A DNA stretch of 64,000 bases from assembly GCF_001691565.1 (NCBI RefSeq), contig NZ_MAYO01000002.1, positions 263,376 through 327,375 on the forward strand. The letters run 5' to 3'. The position numbers were made by a program, and so were the translations under genes. The stretch is from Microbacterium oleivorans (GTDB lineage Bacteria; Actinomycetota; Actinomycetes; Actinomycetales; Microbacteriaceae). Positions 42,323 to 53,078 of this stretch are shown here, piece by piece. Under the pieces are notes generated by a model that was not told the origin of the DNA, did not search any database, and saw only the letters and a list, made by a program, of their open reading frames with translations. Each line of letters begins with the position of its first letter. Position 1 is the stretch's first letter.

Positions 42323-44305
42323 GTGGAGTCCATCTCCGAGATCCAGACCGGCGACGACGTCGCCACCGGTGGCGCCGCTGCCGACGAGACCACCACTGCG
42401 GCTCCGGCCACCGAGCCCGCGACGACGGATGCCGCTGACACGGCCGCCGTCGACGCGCCCGCCGCTGACGAGGCAGCGGCGCCGGCCCGAGCCAAGCGTC
42501 CTGCTGCCAAGCGGACGTCCGCCAAGAAGGCCGCTGCCGAGGCGACCGCCGCCGAGGCGACCGCGGCCGAGGCGACCGCGGAACCGGCCGCCGACGAATC
42601 GCCGGCCGCCGGTGCGTCCGTCGATGAGAAGCCCGCCGACGAGAAGCCGGCGAAGGCGCCGCGCAAGCGCGCGCCGCGTCGGGCCAAGAGCGGCGACGTC
42701 CCCGCTGAGGCTGCGCCGGCGTCCGAGGCCGCCGCGGCGACCGAGGCGCCCACGGCCGGATCCGCGCCGTCAGATGCTCCGACCGGCGGAGCCGCCGACG
42801 CGGAGACCCCGACCGAGGCGCCCGCCGAGCAGGCTCCGGCCGACGCGAGCGCGCCCGCCTCGGGCGACGCGAACGCCGCGGCATCCGGTGACGACTCCGA
42901 GGGCAGCGGCCGTAGCCGTTCGCGCAGCCGCAACCGCAGCCGCAACCGCAACAAGGGCGAGACCAGCCAGAACGGCGGCGCCCAGGGCGGGAACGGACAG
43001 GGCGCGCAGAACGCGCCCGCAGACAAGCCGGCCATGGAGTCGTCGTCCGACGACGAGCAGGGCCAGGGCCGCGGTCGTCAGCGCAACAAGCGTCGTGGCC
43101 AGGCCGCGAACGACGAGTTCGACACCGAGATCGGCGAGGACGACGTCCTCATCCCGATCGCCGGCATCCTCGACGTCCTCGACAACTACGCGTTCGTCCG
43201 CACCACCGGCTACCTCCCCGGCCAGAGCGACGTCTACGTGTCGCTCGGCCAGGTCAAGAAGTACAACCTGCGCAAGGGCGACGCGGTCGTGGGCGCGATC
43301 AAGCAGCCCCGCGAGGGCGAGCAGTCGAGCCGTCAGAAGTACAACGCGCTCGTCAAGGTCGACGCCGTCAACGGCCTGTCGGTCGACGACGCGGCGACGC
43401 GTGTCGAGTTCGGCAAGCTGACGCCGCTCTACCCGCAGGAGCGCCTGCGCCTCGAGACCGCGCCCGAGAAGCTCACGCAGCGGATCATCGACCTCGTCGC
43501 CCCCATCGGCAAGGGCCAGCGCGGCCTCATCGTCGCACCCCCCAAGGCGGGCAAGACGATCGTCCTGCAGCAGATCGCGAACGCGATCGCGACGAACAAC
43601 CCCGAGGCCCACCTCATGGTCGTCCTCGTCGACGAGCGTCCCGAAGAGGTCACCGACATGCAGCGGACGGTCAAGGGCGAGGTCATCGCCTCGACCTTCG
43701 ACCGCCCCGCCGAGGACCACACGACGGTCGCCGAGCTCGCCATCGAACGCGCCAAGCGTCTCGTCGAGCTCGGTCGCGACGTCGTCGTCCTCCTCGACTC
43801 GATCACCCGCCTCGGTCGCGCGTACAACATCTCGGCGCCGACCTCGGGCCGCGTGCTCACCGGCGGTGTCGACGCTTCGGCGCTCTACCCGCCCAAGCGC
43901 TTCTTCGGCGCTGCGCGCAACATCGAGAACGGCGGCTCGCTCACGATCCTCGCCACCGCTCTCGTCGAGACCGGCTCCAAGATGGACGACGTCATCTTCG
44001 AGGAGTTCAAGGGCACCGGTAACAGCGAACTGCGCCTGTCGCGTCAGCTCGCCGACAAGCGGATCTTCCCCGCGGTCGACGTCAACGCGTCGAGCACCCG
44101 TCGCGAGGAGATGCTCCTCTCCGCCGACGAGGTCAAGATCACGTGGAAGCTGCGTCGCGCTCTTGCGGGTCTCGATCAGCAGCAGGCCCTCGAGGTCGTC
44201 CTCGGCAAGCTGAAGGAGACGACGTCGAACGTCGAGTTCCTGGTGCAGATGCAGAAGTCGATGCCGGCCCCCGCTGCCGGCGGGCACGAGAACAGCATCC
44301 GCTGA
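42323..44305 (+). CDS. rho: Transcription termination factor Rho, with long N-terminal insertion
   Basis: Hexameric RNA helicase, 660 residues. Residues about 1-270 are low-complexity: an Ala/Glu/Thr/Lys part with near-tandem [16 protein letters not shown], then an Arg/Ser/Asn/Gly part ([17 protein letters not shown]). Actinobacterial Rho proteins have such insertions, which add RNA affinity. The canonical part follows: the cold-shock-like RNA domain ([19 protein letters not shown]), Walker [12 protein letters not shown] (about 407), Walker [18 protein letters not shown] and the R-loop region. GTG start with AAAGGGAG six bases upstream. Confidence 0.96.
   Translation: MESISEIQTGDDVATGGAAADETTTAAPATEPATTDAADTAAVDAPAADEAAAPARAKRPAAKRTSAKKAAAEATAAEATAAEATAEPAADESPAAGASVDEKPADEKPAKAPRKRAPRRAKSGDVPAEAAPASEAAAATEAPTAGSAPSDAPTGGAADAETPTEAPAEQAPADASAPASGDANAAASGDDSEGSGRSRSRSRNRSRNRNKGETSQNGGAQGGNGQGAQNAPADKPAMESSSDDEQGQGRGRQRNKRRGQAANDEFDTEIGEDDVLIPIAGILDVLDNYAFVRTTGYLPGQSDVYVSLGQVKKYNLRKGDAVVGAIKQPREGEQSSRQKYNALVKVDAVNGLSVDDAATRVEFGKLTPLYPQERLRLETAPEKLTQRIIDLVAPIGKGQRGLIVAPPKAGKTIVLQQIANAIATNNPEAHLMVVLVDERPEEVTDMQRTVKGEVIASTFDRPAEDHTTVAELAIERAKRLVELGRDVVVLLDSITRLGRAYNISAPTSGRVLTGGVDASALYPPKRFFGAARNIENGGSLTILATALVETGSKMDDVIFEEFKGTGNSELRLSRQLADKRIFPAVDVNASSTRREEMLLSADEVKITWKLRRALAGLDQQQALEVVLGKLKETTSNVEFLVQMQKSMPAPAAGGHENSIR
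42539..42582 (+). repeat. 15-base tandem repeat inside rho
   Basis: Three successive copies of GAGGCGACCGCSGCC (the last cut by one base), encoding Glu-Ala-Thr-Ala-Ala in the disordered N-terminal part of Rho. Likely to vary in copy number. Confidence 0.8.
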
Positions 44306-44315
44306 GCCTCGAGCC

Positions 44316-45395
44316 GTGTTCGAATCCGTCCAGACGCTGATCGACGAGCACCGCGCGGTCCAGGAGGAACTCTCCGACCCCGCGGTGCACGCCGACGCGT
44401 CGCGCGCCAAGCGCGTCAACCGGCGGTACGCGGAGCTCTCCCGCATCGTCGCCGCGTATGACGCGTGGCACGGTGCGGAGGAGGACCTCGCCGCGGCGCG
44501 AGAGCTCGCCAAGGAGGACGACGCCTTCGCCGAGGAGGTTCCGGCGCTCGAGCAGCGTCTGGCCGACACGCAGGAGAAGCTCCGGCGTCTGCTGATCCCG
44601 CGCGACCCCGACGACGCCCGCGACGTGATCCTCGAGATCAAGGCGGGGGAGGGCGGTGCCGAATCTGCGCTGTTCGCCGCCGACCTGCTCCGCATGTACC
44701 TGCAGTACGCGGCATCCCGTGGCTGGAAGACCGAGCTCCTCGAGCGGAACGAATCGGATCTCGGCGGCTACAAGGACGTTCAGATCGCGATCAAGGGTTC
44801 CTCGAGCGACCCCGCGCAGGGCGTCTGGGCGCACCTGAAGTACGAGGGCGGAGTTCATCGCGTGCAGCGTGTCCCCGCCACCGAGTCGCAGGGGCGCATC
44901 CACACGTCGACCACCGGTGTCCTCGTCTTCCCCGAGGTCGACGAGCCCGAAGAGGTGCAGATCGACCCGAACGACCTCAAGATCGACGTCTTCCGCTCGT
45001 CCGGCCCGGGCGGGCAGTCGGTCAACACGACGGACTCCGCCGTCCGCATCACGCACGTGCCCACCGGCATCGTCGTCTCGATGCAGAACGAGAAGAGCCA
45101 GTTGCAGAACCGCGAAGCCGGGATGCGCGTCCTTCGCGCGCGCCTGCTCGCCAAGCAGCAGGAGGAGCGGGATGCCGCGGCATCCGACGCCCGCAAGTCG
45201 CAGATCCGCGGGATGGACCGATCCGAGCGGATCCGGACCTACAACTTCCCCGAGAACCGCATCGCAGACCACCGCACGGGATACAAGGCCTACAACCTCG
45301 ACCAGGTGATGGACGGGGCTCTCGGCCCTCTCATCGATTCTGCGATCGCCGCCGACGAAGAGGCGCAGTTGGCCGCGGTCGGCTCGGAGTCCTGA
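44316..45395 (+). CDS. prfA: Peptide chain release factor 1
   Basis: Reads UAA and UAG and hydrolyses peptidyl-tRNA. 359 residues: [20 protein letters not shown], the catalytic GGQ in [17 protein letters not shown] (about 229-231) and the anticodon-like PxT region [18 protein letters not shown] start ten bases after rho; no strong ribosome site, so it may rely on rho translation. rpmE, which often lies between rho and prfA in actinobacteria, is absent. Confidence 0.97.
   Translation: MFESVQTLIDEHRAVQEELSDPAVHADASRAKRVNRRYAELSRIVAAYDAWHGAEEDLAAARELAKEDDAFAEEVPALEQRLADTQEKLRRLLIPRDPDDARDVILEIKAGEGGAESALFAADLLRMYLQYAASRGWKTELLERNESDLGGYKDVQIAIKGSSSDPAQGVWAHLKYEGGVHRVQRVPATESQGRIHTSTTGVLVFPEVDEPEEVQIDPNDLKIDVFRSSGPGGQSVNTTDSAVRITHVPTGIVVSMQNEKSQLQNREAGMRVLRARLLAKQQEERDAAASDARKSQIRGMDRSERIRTYNFPENRIADHRTGYKAYNLDQVMDGALGPLIDSAIAADEEAQLAAVGSES
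45170..45185. repeat. 16-base palindrome GGATGCCGCGGCATCC
   Basis: Second full copy, inside prfA, encoding the same Asp-Ala-Ala-Ala-Ser with the same unusual codons. Confidence 0.7.
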
Positions 45396-45401
45396 GCCGG
45401 G

Positions 45402-46007
45402 TCAGATGTGATATTCGGGCGCCATGAGGATCGCCCGGGTGTCGTCGCTCGCCGTGCGTCGACGCGCTCGCGCGGGCACGCCGACGAGGACCGAGTCCGC
45501 GGGTGCATCCTTCGTCACGACGGCGTTCGCGCCGATCACCGAGTGCGCACCGATGACGACGGGGCCGAGGATCTTCGCGCCGGCGCCGACGGCGACTCCG
45601 TCCTCCAGGGTGGGATGCCGCTTGCCGCCGTCCCGGGTCCGACCGCCCAACGTGACGCCGTGGTACAGCATGACGTCATCGCCCACTTCGGCGGTCTCGC
45701 CGATGACGACGCCCATACCGTGATCGATGAAGAACCGACGGCCGATGCGCGCCCCCGGATGGATCTCGACCCCGGTCAGCCAGCGGGTCACCTGTGAGAT
45801 CGCCCGCGCAGGGAACCGGCGGCCGCGCCGCCACAGCGCGTGAGCCACCCGGTGGCTCCACACGGCGTGGAGCCCCGGGTACAGCAGCGCGATCTCGGCG
45901 CCCCCCCGAGCCGCGGGGTCGCGCAGCTTCGCGGAGGCGACGTCCTCACGGACGGACCGCGCCGCGGCGGCGATGCCGCGGGCGAACCAGGGGGCGGTGC
46001 GGGGCAC
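45402..46007 (-). CDS. cysE: Serine O-acetyltransferase
   Basis: Acetylates serine to O-acetylserine, the carbon acceptor for cysteine. A 201-residue left-handed beta-helix enzyme: hexapeptide repeats through [41 protein letters not shown] and [19 protein letters not shown], with the catalytic His and Asp in DHGMG and LYHGVTLGG. It is transcribed against the rho-prfA-prmC group. It follows cysK by 29 bases on the same strand. Confidence 0.95.
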   Translation of the reverse strand: MPRTAPWFARGIAAAARSVREDVASAKLRDPAARGGAEIALLYPGLHAVWSHRVAHALWRRGRRFPARAISQVTRWLTGVEIHPGARIGRRFFIDHGMGVVIGETAEVGDDVMLYHGVTLGGRTRDGGKRHPTLEDGVAVGAGAKILGPVVIGAHSVIGANAVVTKDAPADSVLVGVPARARRRTASDDTRAILMAPEYHI

Positions 46008-46036
46008 GGCTGACCTTCCGGGTCTCGGCGTGCGGA

Positions 46037-46972
46037 TCAGTCGCGGAACTCCTCGAAGAGCGCCGTGGACAGGTACCGCTCGCCGAACGAGGGGATGATG
46101 ACGACGATGTTCTTGCCCTCGGCCTCGGGGCGCGCCGCGACCTGGAGCGCGGCCCAGATGGCGGCGCCCGACGAGATGCCGACGAGGATGCCTTCGGTCG
46201 TCGCGACCTTCTTCGCGGTCTCGATCGCGTCGTCGAAGGTCACGTCCTGGACCTCGTCGATGACGCCCTGGTCGAGGATCGGGGGGATGAAGTTCGGGCC
46301 GATGCCCTGGATCTTGTGCGGACCGGGCTTGCCCTCGGTCAGCAGCGGCGAATCCTTGGGCTCGACGGCGACGACCTTCGCGGAGGGCACCCGCTCCTTG
46401 AGGACCTGGCCGACACCCGTGATGGTGCCGCCCGTGCCGATGCCGGCGACGAAGTAGTCGACGGCGCCGTCGGTGTCGCGGAGGATCTCCTCGGCGGTGG
46501 TCTTGCGGTGGATCTCGACGTTGGCCTGGTTGGCGAACTGCTTCGCGAGGACGGCGCCGGGGGTCTCCTCGGCGATGCGCTCGGCCTCGCCGACGGCGCC
46601 CTTCATGCCGAGCGACGGGTCGGTCAGCACGAGCTCGGCGCCGTACGCGCGCAGCAGCATCCGACGCTCGGTCGACATCGAGGACGGCATCGTCAGGATG
46701 ACCTTGTACCCGCGCGCGGCCCCGACCATCGCGAGGGCGATGCCGGTGTTGCCGCTCGTGCCCTCGACGATCGTGCCGCCGGGCTTCAGCTCGCCCGAGG
46801 CCTCGGCGGCGTCGACGATGGCGATGCCGAGGCGGTCCTTGACCGAGGATGCCGGGTTGTAGAACTCGAGCTTGGCCAGGATCGTCCCGGGGAGGCCCTC
46901 CGATATGCGATTCAGTCGGACAAGGGGAGTGTTGCCGAATGCGCTGGTGATGTCGGAGTGGATGCCGGTCAT
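46037..46972 (-). CDS. cysK: Cysteine synthase A (O-acetylserine sulfhydrylase)
   Basis: Makes cysteine from O-acetylserine and sulfide with PLP. 311 residues: PLP Lys in [19 protein letters not shown], the substrate loop [12 protein letters not shown], the phosphate-binding [15 protein letters not shown] and the C-terminal [18 protein letters not shown] lies seven bases before the ATG. It heads a two-gene unit with cysE; CysE and CysK form the cysteine synthase complex. Confidence 0.96.
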   Translation of the reverse strand: MTGIHSDITSAFGNTPLVRLNRISEGLPGTILAKLEFYNPASSVKDRLGIAIVDAAEASGELKPGGTIVEGTSGNTGIALAMVGAARGYKVILTMPSSMSTERRMLLRAYGAELVLTDPSLGMKGAVGEAERIAEETPGAVLAKQFANQANVEIHRKTTAEEILRDTDGAVDYFVAGIGTGGTITGVGQVLKERVPSAKVVAVEPKDSPLLTEGKPGPHKIQGIGPNFIPPILDQGVIDEVQDVTFDDAIETAKKVATTEGILVGISSGAAIWAALQVAARPEAEGKNIVVIIPSFGERYLSTALFEEFRD

Positions 46973-47086
46973 GGGATGCCTTCCGTGCGGATGGAGAACG
47001 TAGGTCGCGGTTCAGGTACCCGCGATGCGCCTTCAGCCTACGGTCCTCTCACCGGCCGCGGCCCTGTGTGACGATGCCGCTCGCGG

Positions 47087-47092
47087 TATCCT
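47087..47092 (+). promoter_or_regulatory. -10 box (TATCCT) of prmC
   Basis: TATCCT ten bases before ATG 47103; no ribosome site, so a leader of only a few bases at most. Confidence 0.45.
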
Positions 47093-47102
47093 GGTCTTTC
47101 CC

Positions 47103-47993
47103 ATGTCGATCTCACGGACTCCCGCCGCGCCCGCGGGCAGCGACCTCGCGCCCCTCGTCCGCGCAGCTGCTCAGCGTCTCGGCGATGCCGGCGTCCCCTC
47201 CGCCGATGTCGACGCCGAGCTCCTCGCCGCCCACGTCCTGGGACTCGGGCGCGGTGAGCTCGCCGCGGCGATGCTGCGGGGGGATCGGATGCCGGAGCTC
47301 GAGGCCACGCGGTTCGCCGAGTTCATCGAGCGGCGTGCGGCCCGCGAGCCCCTCCAGCACCTGACCGGACGAGCTCCGTTCCGGCACCTCGAACTCCGCG
47401 TGGGTCCTGGGGTGTTCGTCCCGCGCCCCGAGACCGAGATGGTCGCGCAGCTCGCGATCGACGCGCTTCGCGAGGCGCCGGGTCCCGAGCCCGTCGCGGT
47501 CGACCTCGGGACGGGGAGCGGTGCCCTCGCCTTGGCCTTGGCCACCGAGGTGGCGCATGCGCGCGTGCACGCCGCCGAGAACTCGGTCGACGCGTTCGTC
47601 TGGGCCAAGGAGAACTTCGCCGAGCACGCGCCGCACGCCCGGCTCGCGTTCATCGACCTCGCAGATGCCTTCCCGGAACTCGACGGCACGGTCTCGGTCG
47701 TCGTCTCGAACCCACCGTACGTTCCCGATGACGCCATTCCGCGAGACCCCGAGGTGCGTTACTGGGATCCGCCCGCCGCGCTGTACGGCGGACCCGACGG
47801 CCTCGACGTCGTCCGTGTCCTCTCCGGCGTCGCCCTCCGCCTGCTCCACCCGGGAGGGACGCTCGTCATCGAACACGGCGAGTGGCAGGGCGCCGGCATC
47901 CGTCAGCTCCTCACCGAGGACGGCTGGCGCGGCGTCGCCACCCATCCCGACCTCACCCGTCGCGATCGCGCGACGACCGCCCTCCGCCCCTGA
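47103..47993 (+). CDS. prmC: Release factor glutamine methyltransferase
   Basis: Methylates the Gln of the GGQ motif in release factors, acting on the product of prfA nearby. 296 residues: an N-terminal helical domain, the SAM motif VAVDLGTGSGALALALA and the catalytic NPPY in VVVSNPPYVPDDAIP. The start at 47103 is preferred to an upstream in-frame ATG because of the -10 box and the usual family N-terminus. In most actinobacteria prmC is next to prfA; here cysK-cysE lie between. Confidence 0.95.
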   Translation: MSISRTPAAPAGSDLAPLVRAAAQRLGDAGVPSADVDAELLAAHVLGLGRGELAAAMLRGDRMPELEATRFAEFIERRAAREPLQHLTGRAPFRHLELRVGPGVFVPRPETEMVAQLAIDALREAPGPEPVAVDLGTGSGALALALATEVAHARVHAAENSVDAFVWAKENFAEHAPHARLAFIDLADAFPELDGTVSVVVSNPPYVPDDAIPRDPEVRYWDPPAALYGGPDGLDVVRVLSGVALRLLHPGGTLVIEHGEWQGAGIRQLLTEDGWRGVATHPDLTRRDRATTALRP

Positions 47994-48057
47994 ATCGACC
48001 CTGACCCGCCCGACGGTCCGTCCCGCCCTTTCGCAGGCGCGGCGAGGCCCTTCCTCG

Positions 48058-48063
48058 TAGAAT
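48058..48063 (+). promoter_or_regulatory. -10 box (TAGAAT) of the tsaC/wecA group
   Basis: TAGAAT nine bases before ATG 48073, without a ribosome site. Confidence 0.5.
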
Positions 48064-48072
48064 GCTGCGGAT

Positions 48073-48768
48073 ATGTCTCCTGTCCTCGACTGTCGTGACG
48101 CCGACCAGTTGCTGCCTGCACTCCGTCAGGCGCGCCAGGCCATCGGCCGCGGCGAACTCATCGTGATGCCGACCGACACCGTGTACGGGGTGGCCGCCGA
48201 CGCGTTCAACGCGTCCGCCGTCGCTCGTCTGCTGGCTGCGAAGGGACGCGGACGGCAGTCGCCGCCCCCCGTCCTCGTCTCGGGACCCGACACGATGCGC
48301 GCCCTCGTGGCCGAGGTCCCCGAACCCGTCGAGCGCCTCGTCGAGCGTTTCTGGCCGGGCGGGCTCACGATCGTGCTTCCGGCTCAGCCGTCGCTGCGGT
48401 GGGACCTGGGCGAGACCCGCGGCACCGTCGCGGTGCGCATGCCGAATGACCGTTTCGCCCTCGAGCTCCTCGAGGAGACCGGCCCGCTCGCGGTGTCCAG
48501 TGCGAACCTGACGGGCAGGCCGGCCGCGCTCGAGATCGACGCGGCCGTGCAGATGCTCCGCGACAGCGTGTCCGTGTACCTCGACGGCGGCATCGTCGAG
48601 ACCGGCGTCGCCTCGACGATCATCGATGCGACCGGCCTCGTCGGTCGCGATCAGCGGCACGTCGCCGTCCTGCGCGACGGTGCGGTCTCGCGGGCCGATC
48701 TGCGCGACGTGCTCGGAGACCTGCTCGAACCCGATCCGGTCGACCCCGACGAATCCGACGCCGCGTGA
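48073..48768 (+). CDS. tsaC: L-threonylcarbamoyladenylate synthase (Sua5/YwlC/YrdC family)
   Basis: Makes threonylcarbamoyl-AMP for the t6A modification of ANN-decoding tRNAs. 231 residues: GELIVMPTDTVYGVAADAF, AAKGRGRQSPPPVLV, FWPGGLTIVLPAQ and TGPLAVSSANLTGRPAA are the YrdC hallmarks. The protein is slightly longer than TsaC but lacks the Sua5 C-terminal domain. The stop overlaps the wecA-like start by four bases. Confidence 0.94.
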   Translation: MSPVLDCRDADQLLPALRQARQAIGRGELIVMPTDTVYGVAADAFNASAVARLLAAKGRGRQSPPPVLVSGPDTMRALVAEVPEPVERLVERFWPGGLTIVLPAQPSLRWDLGETRGTVAVRMPNDRFALELLEETGPLAVSSANLTGRPAALEIDAAVQMLRDSVSVYLDGGIVETGVASTIIDATGLVGRDQRHVAVLRDGAVSRADLRDVLGDLLEPDPVDPDESDAA

Positions 48769-49925
48769 GGGATTACCTGTTCGCGTTCGTCCTCACCGGC
48801 GTCCTCACCTTCGTCTTCTCGTGGGTCGTCTGGCGCGTGGCGATGAAGTTCGGGCTCCACCCGGCGATCCGCGAACGGGATGTCCACAAGAATCCCACTC
48901 CGCGCTTGGGCGGGGTGGCGATGTTCATCGGCATGCTCGGGTTCTTCGTCCTCTCCTCCCAGCTTCCGGCGTTCGCCATCGTCTGGCAGGAACCGTCGAT
49001 GGTGTGGTCCCTCCTCGGCGCCGCCGCGCTCATGGTGGTGGTCGGCGTCGCCGACGACCTCTGGGACCTCGACTGGATGATCAAGCTCGGCGCGCAGTTC
49101 GTCGCCGCCTGGGTGGTCGTCTTCCTCGGCGGCATCCAGATCTTCTACCTCCCTTTCGGGCAGCAGGTCGTCGTCTCGAGCTGGGTGAGCATCGGCTTGT
49201 CGATCCTCCTGATCGTGATCGTCATGAACGCCGTCAACTTCATCGACGGTCTGGACGGTCTCGTCGCGGGTGTGTGCCTCATCGCGAACGCGGTGTTCTT
49301 CGCGTACTCGGCGATGCTCGTGCGCGACTTCGACAACAGCGAGCAGAGCAACACCGGGGTCTTCATCGCGATCGTGCTCCTCGGCATGTGCGCGGGCTTC
49401 CTTCCCTTCAACTGGAATCCCGCCCGCATGTTCATGGGGGATGCCGGTGCCCTCCTGCTCGGACTGATGATGGCGTCCTCCGCGATCGTCGTCACGGGCA
49501 ACCTCCCGCCGAACCTTCTGAGCGACAACGACCTGTTCGGCAGATCGCAGCTGCTCGGTGCCTTCATCCCCGTCATCCTCCCCGTGGTCATCGTGCTGCT
49601 CCCGCTCGTCGACTTCGGGCTCGCCGTCGTCCGCCGGATGGCCAAGGGCAAATCGCCCTTCTCGCCGGACCGCAAGCACCTCCACCACCGCATGCTCGAC
49701 ATGGGGCACACCGACCGGAACGCCGTCTTCGTGTTCTACGCCTGGACGGCCGTCGTCTCTCTGTCGGTGCTCCTCATGTACATCGGCACGACGAAAGGAT
49801 GGCCCGGTCGGTACTGGCCGGGAGTCGCCTTCCTCGTCATCGGGTGCATCGCCTGTGTCATCGTCACCCTGCCCCCCGCGCGTCGCACCCGCACCGCCGC
49901 GCCCGAACGAAAGGCCCTCATATGA
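48765..49925 (+). CDS. wecA: Undecaprenyl-phosphate sugar-1-phosphate transferase (WecA/MraY family)
   Basis: Inner-membrane enzyme loading a sugar-1-phosphate onto undecaprenyl/decaprenyl phosphate to begin wall-polymer synthesis. 386 residues, about ten helices: DVHKNPTPRLGGVAMF, the Mg-binding Asp pair in VGVADDLWDLDW, NFIDGLDGLVAGV and the C-terminal HHRMLDMGH (HIHH-like) motif. GTG start overlapping tsaC (GTGA). The mycobacterial homologue WecA (Rfe) at the same position uses GlcNAc. Confidence 0.92.
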   Translation: MRDYLFAFVLTGVLTFVFSWVVWRVAMKFGLHPAIRERDVHKNPTPRLGGVAMFIGMLGFFVLSSQLPAFAIVWQEPSMVWSLLGAAALMVVVGVADDLWDLDWMIKLGAQFVAAWVVVFLGGIQIFYLPFGQQVVVSSWVSIGLSILLIVIVMNAVNFIDGLDGLVAGVCLIANAVFFAYSAMLVRDFDNSEQSNTGVFIAIVLLGMCAGFLPFNWNPARMFMGDAGALLLGLMMASSAIVVTGNLPPNLLSDNDLFGRSQLLGAFIPVILPVVIVLLPLVDFGLAVVRRMAKGKSPFSPDRKHLHHRMLDMGHTDRNAVFVFYAWTAVVSLSVLLMYIGTTKGWPGRYWPGVAFLVIGCIACVIVTLPPARRTRTAAPERKALI

Positions 49926-50431
49926 GCGCCCTGTCTTCCAACCGGATGCTGCGCACCGCCCTGGCATGGTCGGCTATCGTGACCGCCGTGCTCGCCGTCG
50001 TCGGCGGAATCGTCGGTTTCCTCGTCTCAGGGGCGTCGGGGCTCTGGAGCGCGCTCGTCGCGGTGCTCATGGCGGCCATCTTCCTCTCGGTCACGATCAT
50101 CTCGATCCTCATCGCCAATCGCTTCTACGGCGATCCGCTCTTCGTCCCCATCTTCTTCGGCTCGGTCATGGGCGGCTGGATTCTGAAGTTCGTGGTCTTC
50201 CTCATCGTCCTGTTCGTGCTGCGCGACCAGCCGTGGCTCACTCCGATGGTCTTCCTCGTGGCGCTCGTCGTGAGCATCGTGGCTTCCCTGGTCGTCGACG
50301 TCGTCGTCATGATGCGCATGCGGATGCCGGCAGTCAGTGACACGACGCTGCCCACCGCCGCAGAGGTCGAGGCCGCAGAGGTGGAGGCGGGGGAGCGTCG
50401 GCACGGGGACACCAGCACCCCAGAGGCCTGA
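49922..50431 (+). CDS. AtpI-like membrane protein
   Basis: A 169-residue protein with four hydrophobic helices (about 12-35, 43-66, 73-105, 111-133) and an acidic, Ala/Glu-rich tail. It starts inside the wecA stop codon (ATGA) and precedes atpB, the place of atpI, whose product helps assemble the c-ring. The sequence is only loosely AtpI-like, so the name is based largely on position. Confidence 0.7.
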   Translation: MSALSSNRMLRTALAWSAIVTAVLAVVGGIVGFLVSGASGLWSALVAVLMAAIFLSVTIISILIANRFYGDPLFVPIFFGSVMGGWILKFVVFLIVLFVLRDQPWLTPMVFLVALVVSIVASLVVDVVVMMRMRMPAVSDTTLPTAAEVEAAEVEAGERRHGDTSTPEA

Positions 50432-50437
50432 TAGGCT
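50432..50437 (+). promoter_or_regulatory. -10 box (TAGGCT) of the atp operon
   Basis: TAGGCT immediately after the AtpI-like stop, giving a leader of about 95 bases before the atpB start at 50540. Confidence 0.5.
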
Positions 50438-50539
50438 GTTTCCGAGCCCGCCTGAACCCCGACGGGAACGCCTGCGGAGTCAGCTCACCGACCATCGTCG
50501 CCCGATCGATAGATCGACGCCCCGAAGCTGGAGCCAGCG

Positions 50540-51632
<1,093 letters not shown>

Positions 51633-51661
51633 ACCGCGACTCAGATCACTAAGGAGACAGG

Positions 51662-52216
51662 ATGCTGAACGCTCTTGTCGCGTACGCAGCCGAAGAGGGC
51701 GGGTCTCACAATCCGCTGTTCCCGGCTTGGTACGACATCATCTGGTCCGGGGTCTGCTTCGTCGTGATCCTGTTCGTCTTCTGGCGGGTCGCCCTCCCGA
51801 AGATGCAGGTCCTGCTCGACCAGCGCGCCGCTGCCATCGAGGGCAACATCGCGAAGGCCGACGAGGCTCAGCGCAAGGCGGAAGCCGCCCTCGAGGAGTA
51901 CACGGCCCAGCTGGCCGAGGCTCGCAAGGAGGCCGGCGAGATCCGCGAGACCGCCCGTGAGGACGGTAAGAAGATCGTCGCCGAGGCCAAGGACAACGCG
52001 TCGGCCGAGGCCGCACGCCTGACCTCCGCCGCGCACCACCAGATCGAGGCCGAGCGCCAGACCGCGCTCGTCTCGCTGCGGAGCGAAGTGGGCACCCTCG
52101 CCCTCGACCTCGCCGGTGGTGTCATCGGCGAGACGCTGTCCGACGACGCCAAGGCCAAGGCCGTGGTCGACCGCTTCCTGGCCGACCTCGAATCCTCCGA
52201 GAAGGCAGCGAAGTAA
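51662..52216 (+). CDS. atpF: ATP synthase subunit b
   Basis: Peripheral stalk, 184 residues: one N-terminal helix (IIWSGVCFVVILFVFWRVAL, about 27-46) then a long charged coiled coil (LLDQRAAAIEGNIAKADEAQ onwards). Anchors the delta subunit and F1 to subunit a. AAGGAGA six bases upstream. Its TAA overlaps the next ATG by one base. Confidence 0.95.
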   Translation: MLNALVAYAAEEGGSHNPLFPAWYDIIWSGVCFVVILFVFWRVALPKMQVLLDQRAAAIEGNIAKADEAQRKAEAALEEYTAQLAEARKEAGEIRETAREDGKKIVAEAKDNASAEAARLTSAAHHQIEAERQTALVSLRSEVGTLALDLAGGVIGETLSDDAKAKAVVDRFLADLESSEKAAK

Positions 52217-53004
52217 TGGGCAGCGCGACCACTCAAGCCCTCGCGGCGACGACGTCGGCCCTCACGGCCGCGCCGGGCGTCGACCTCGGTGTCGCCCGCG
52301 AGCTCTTCGCCGCGGTGCGCACCCTGGCCGGCTCGTCGCAGCTGAGCGGCGCGCTCTCCGATGCATCGGTGCCCGCCGAAGCTCGACGTGCGCTCGTCTC
52401 GCGCGTCTTCGGCGGGTACTCGGCTGCGACCGTGTCGGTCCTCGACGCGGCCGTCGCCGAGCGCTGGTCGTCGTCGGCGGACCTGATCTCGGGGATCGAG
52501 GAGGCCGGCGTCCGCGCCGCCGCCATGGCCGAGCCGCAGGTCGACGTCGAGGCCGAGCTCTTCTCCGTGGCGCGCACGATCGCTGCCAATCCCGAGCTCG
52601 AGCTCGCGCTGGGCAGCCGGCTCGGTGACGCATCCGCCAAGGGCGCGCTCATCGAGAGCCTGCTGAACGGCCGCGCCGCCGCATCGACGGTTGCGATCGT
52701 GTCGTCTCTCGTCCAGGTACCGCGGGAACGACGCGTCCGCTCGATGCTCAGCCGTGCGCTGCGTGTCGTCGCGGACCAGCGCGGTCGCGCCGTGGCCACC
52801 GTCTTCGCGGCCGCGGAGCTCACCGACGAGCAGACGTCCCGCCTCCAGCGCACCCTCGCGGCGCGCTACGGCACCGAGGTCTCGCTGAACGTCGTCCTCG
52901 ACCGCACGGTCGTCGGCGGTGTCCGCATCGAGATCGGCGACGACGTGATCGACGCCACCGTCTCGTCCCGACTGGGCGACCTCCGCCAGCGTCTGGCGGG
53001 CTGA
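52216..53004 (+). CDS. atpH: ATP synthase subunit delta
   Basis: Connects the peripheral stalk to the top of the alpha/beta hexamer. 262 residues, with the OSCP-type helical N-domain and the C-terminal [25 protein letters not shown] signature (key piece [13 protein letters not shown]). Actinobacterial delta subunits are longer than the 180-residue enterobacterial form, as here. Start overlaps the atpF stop (TAATG). Confidence 0.94.
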   Translation: MGSATTQALAATTSALTAAPGVDLGVARELFAAVRTLAGSSQLSGALSDASVPAEARRALVSRVFGGYSAATVSVLDAAVAERWSSSADLISGIEEAGVRAAAMAEPQVDVEAELFSVARTIAANPELELALGSRLGDASAKGALIESLLNGRAAASTVAIVSSLVQVPRERRVRSMLSRALRVVADQRGRAVATVFAAAELTDEQTSRLQRTLAARYGTEVSLNVVLDRTVVGGVRIEIGDDVIDATVSSRLGDLRQRLAG

Positions 53005-53078
53005 CTCTTCCCGCTCCACCGAGGAGCGGACCCGGCAGGCCAGGTGCCCGCCACAAGACCTCACTAAGAAGGAAGACC

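Noticed and set aside
44306..44315. rpmE between rho and prfA
   Set aside because: The gap is only ten bases, so the gene cannot be here.
42770..44695. A 641-codon open frame antisense to rho and prfA
   Set aside because: Opposite strand of conserved rho; its composition only reflects the reversed codons.
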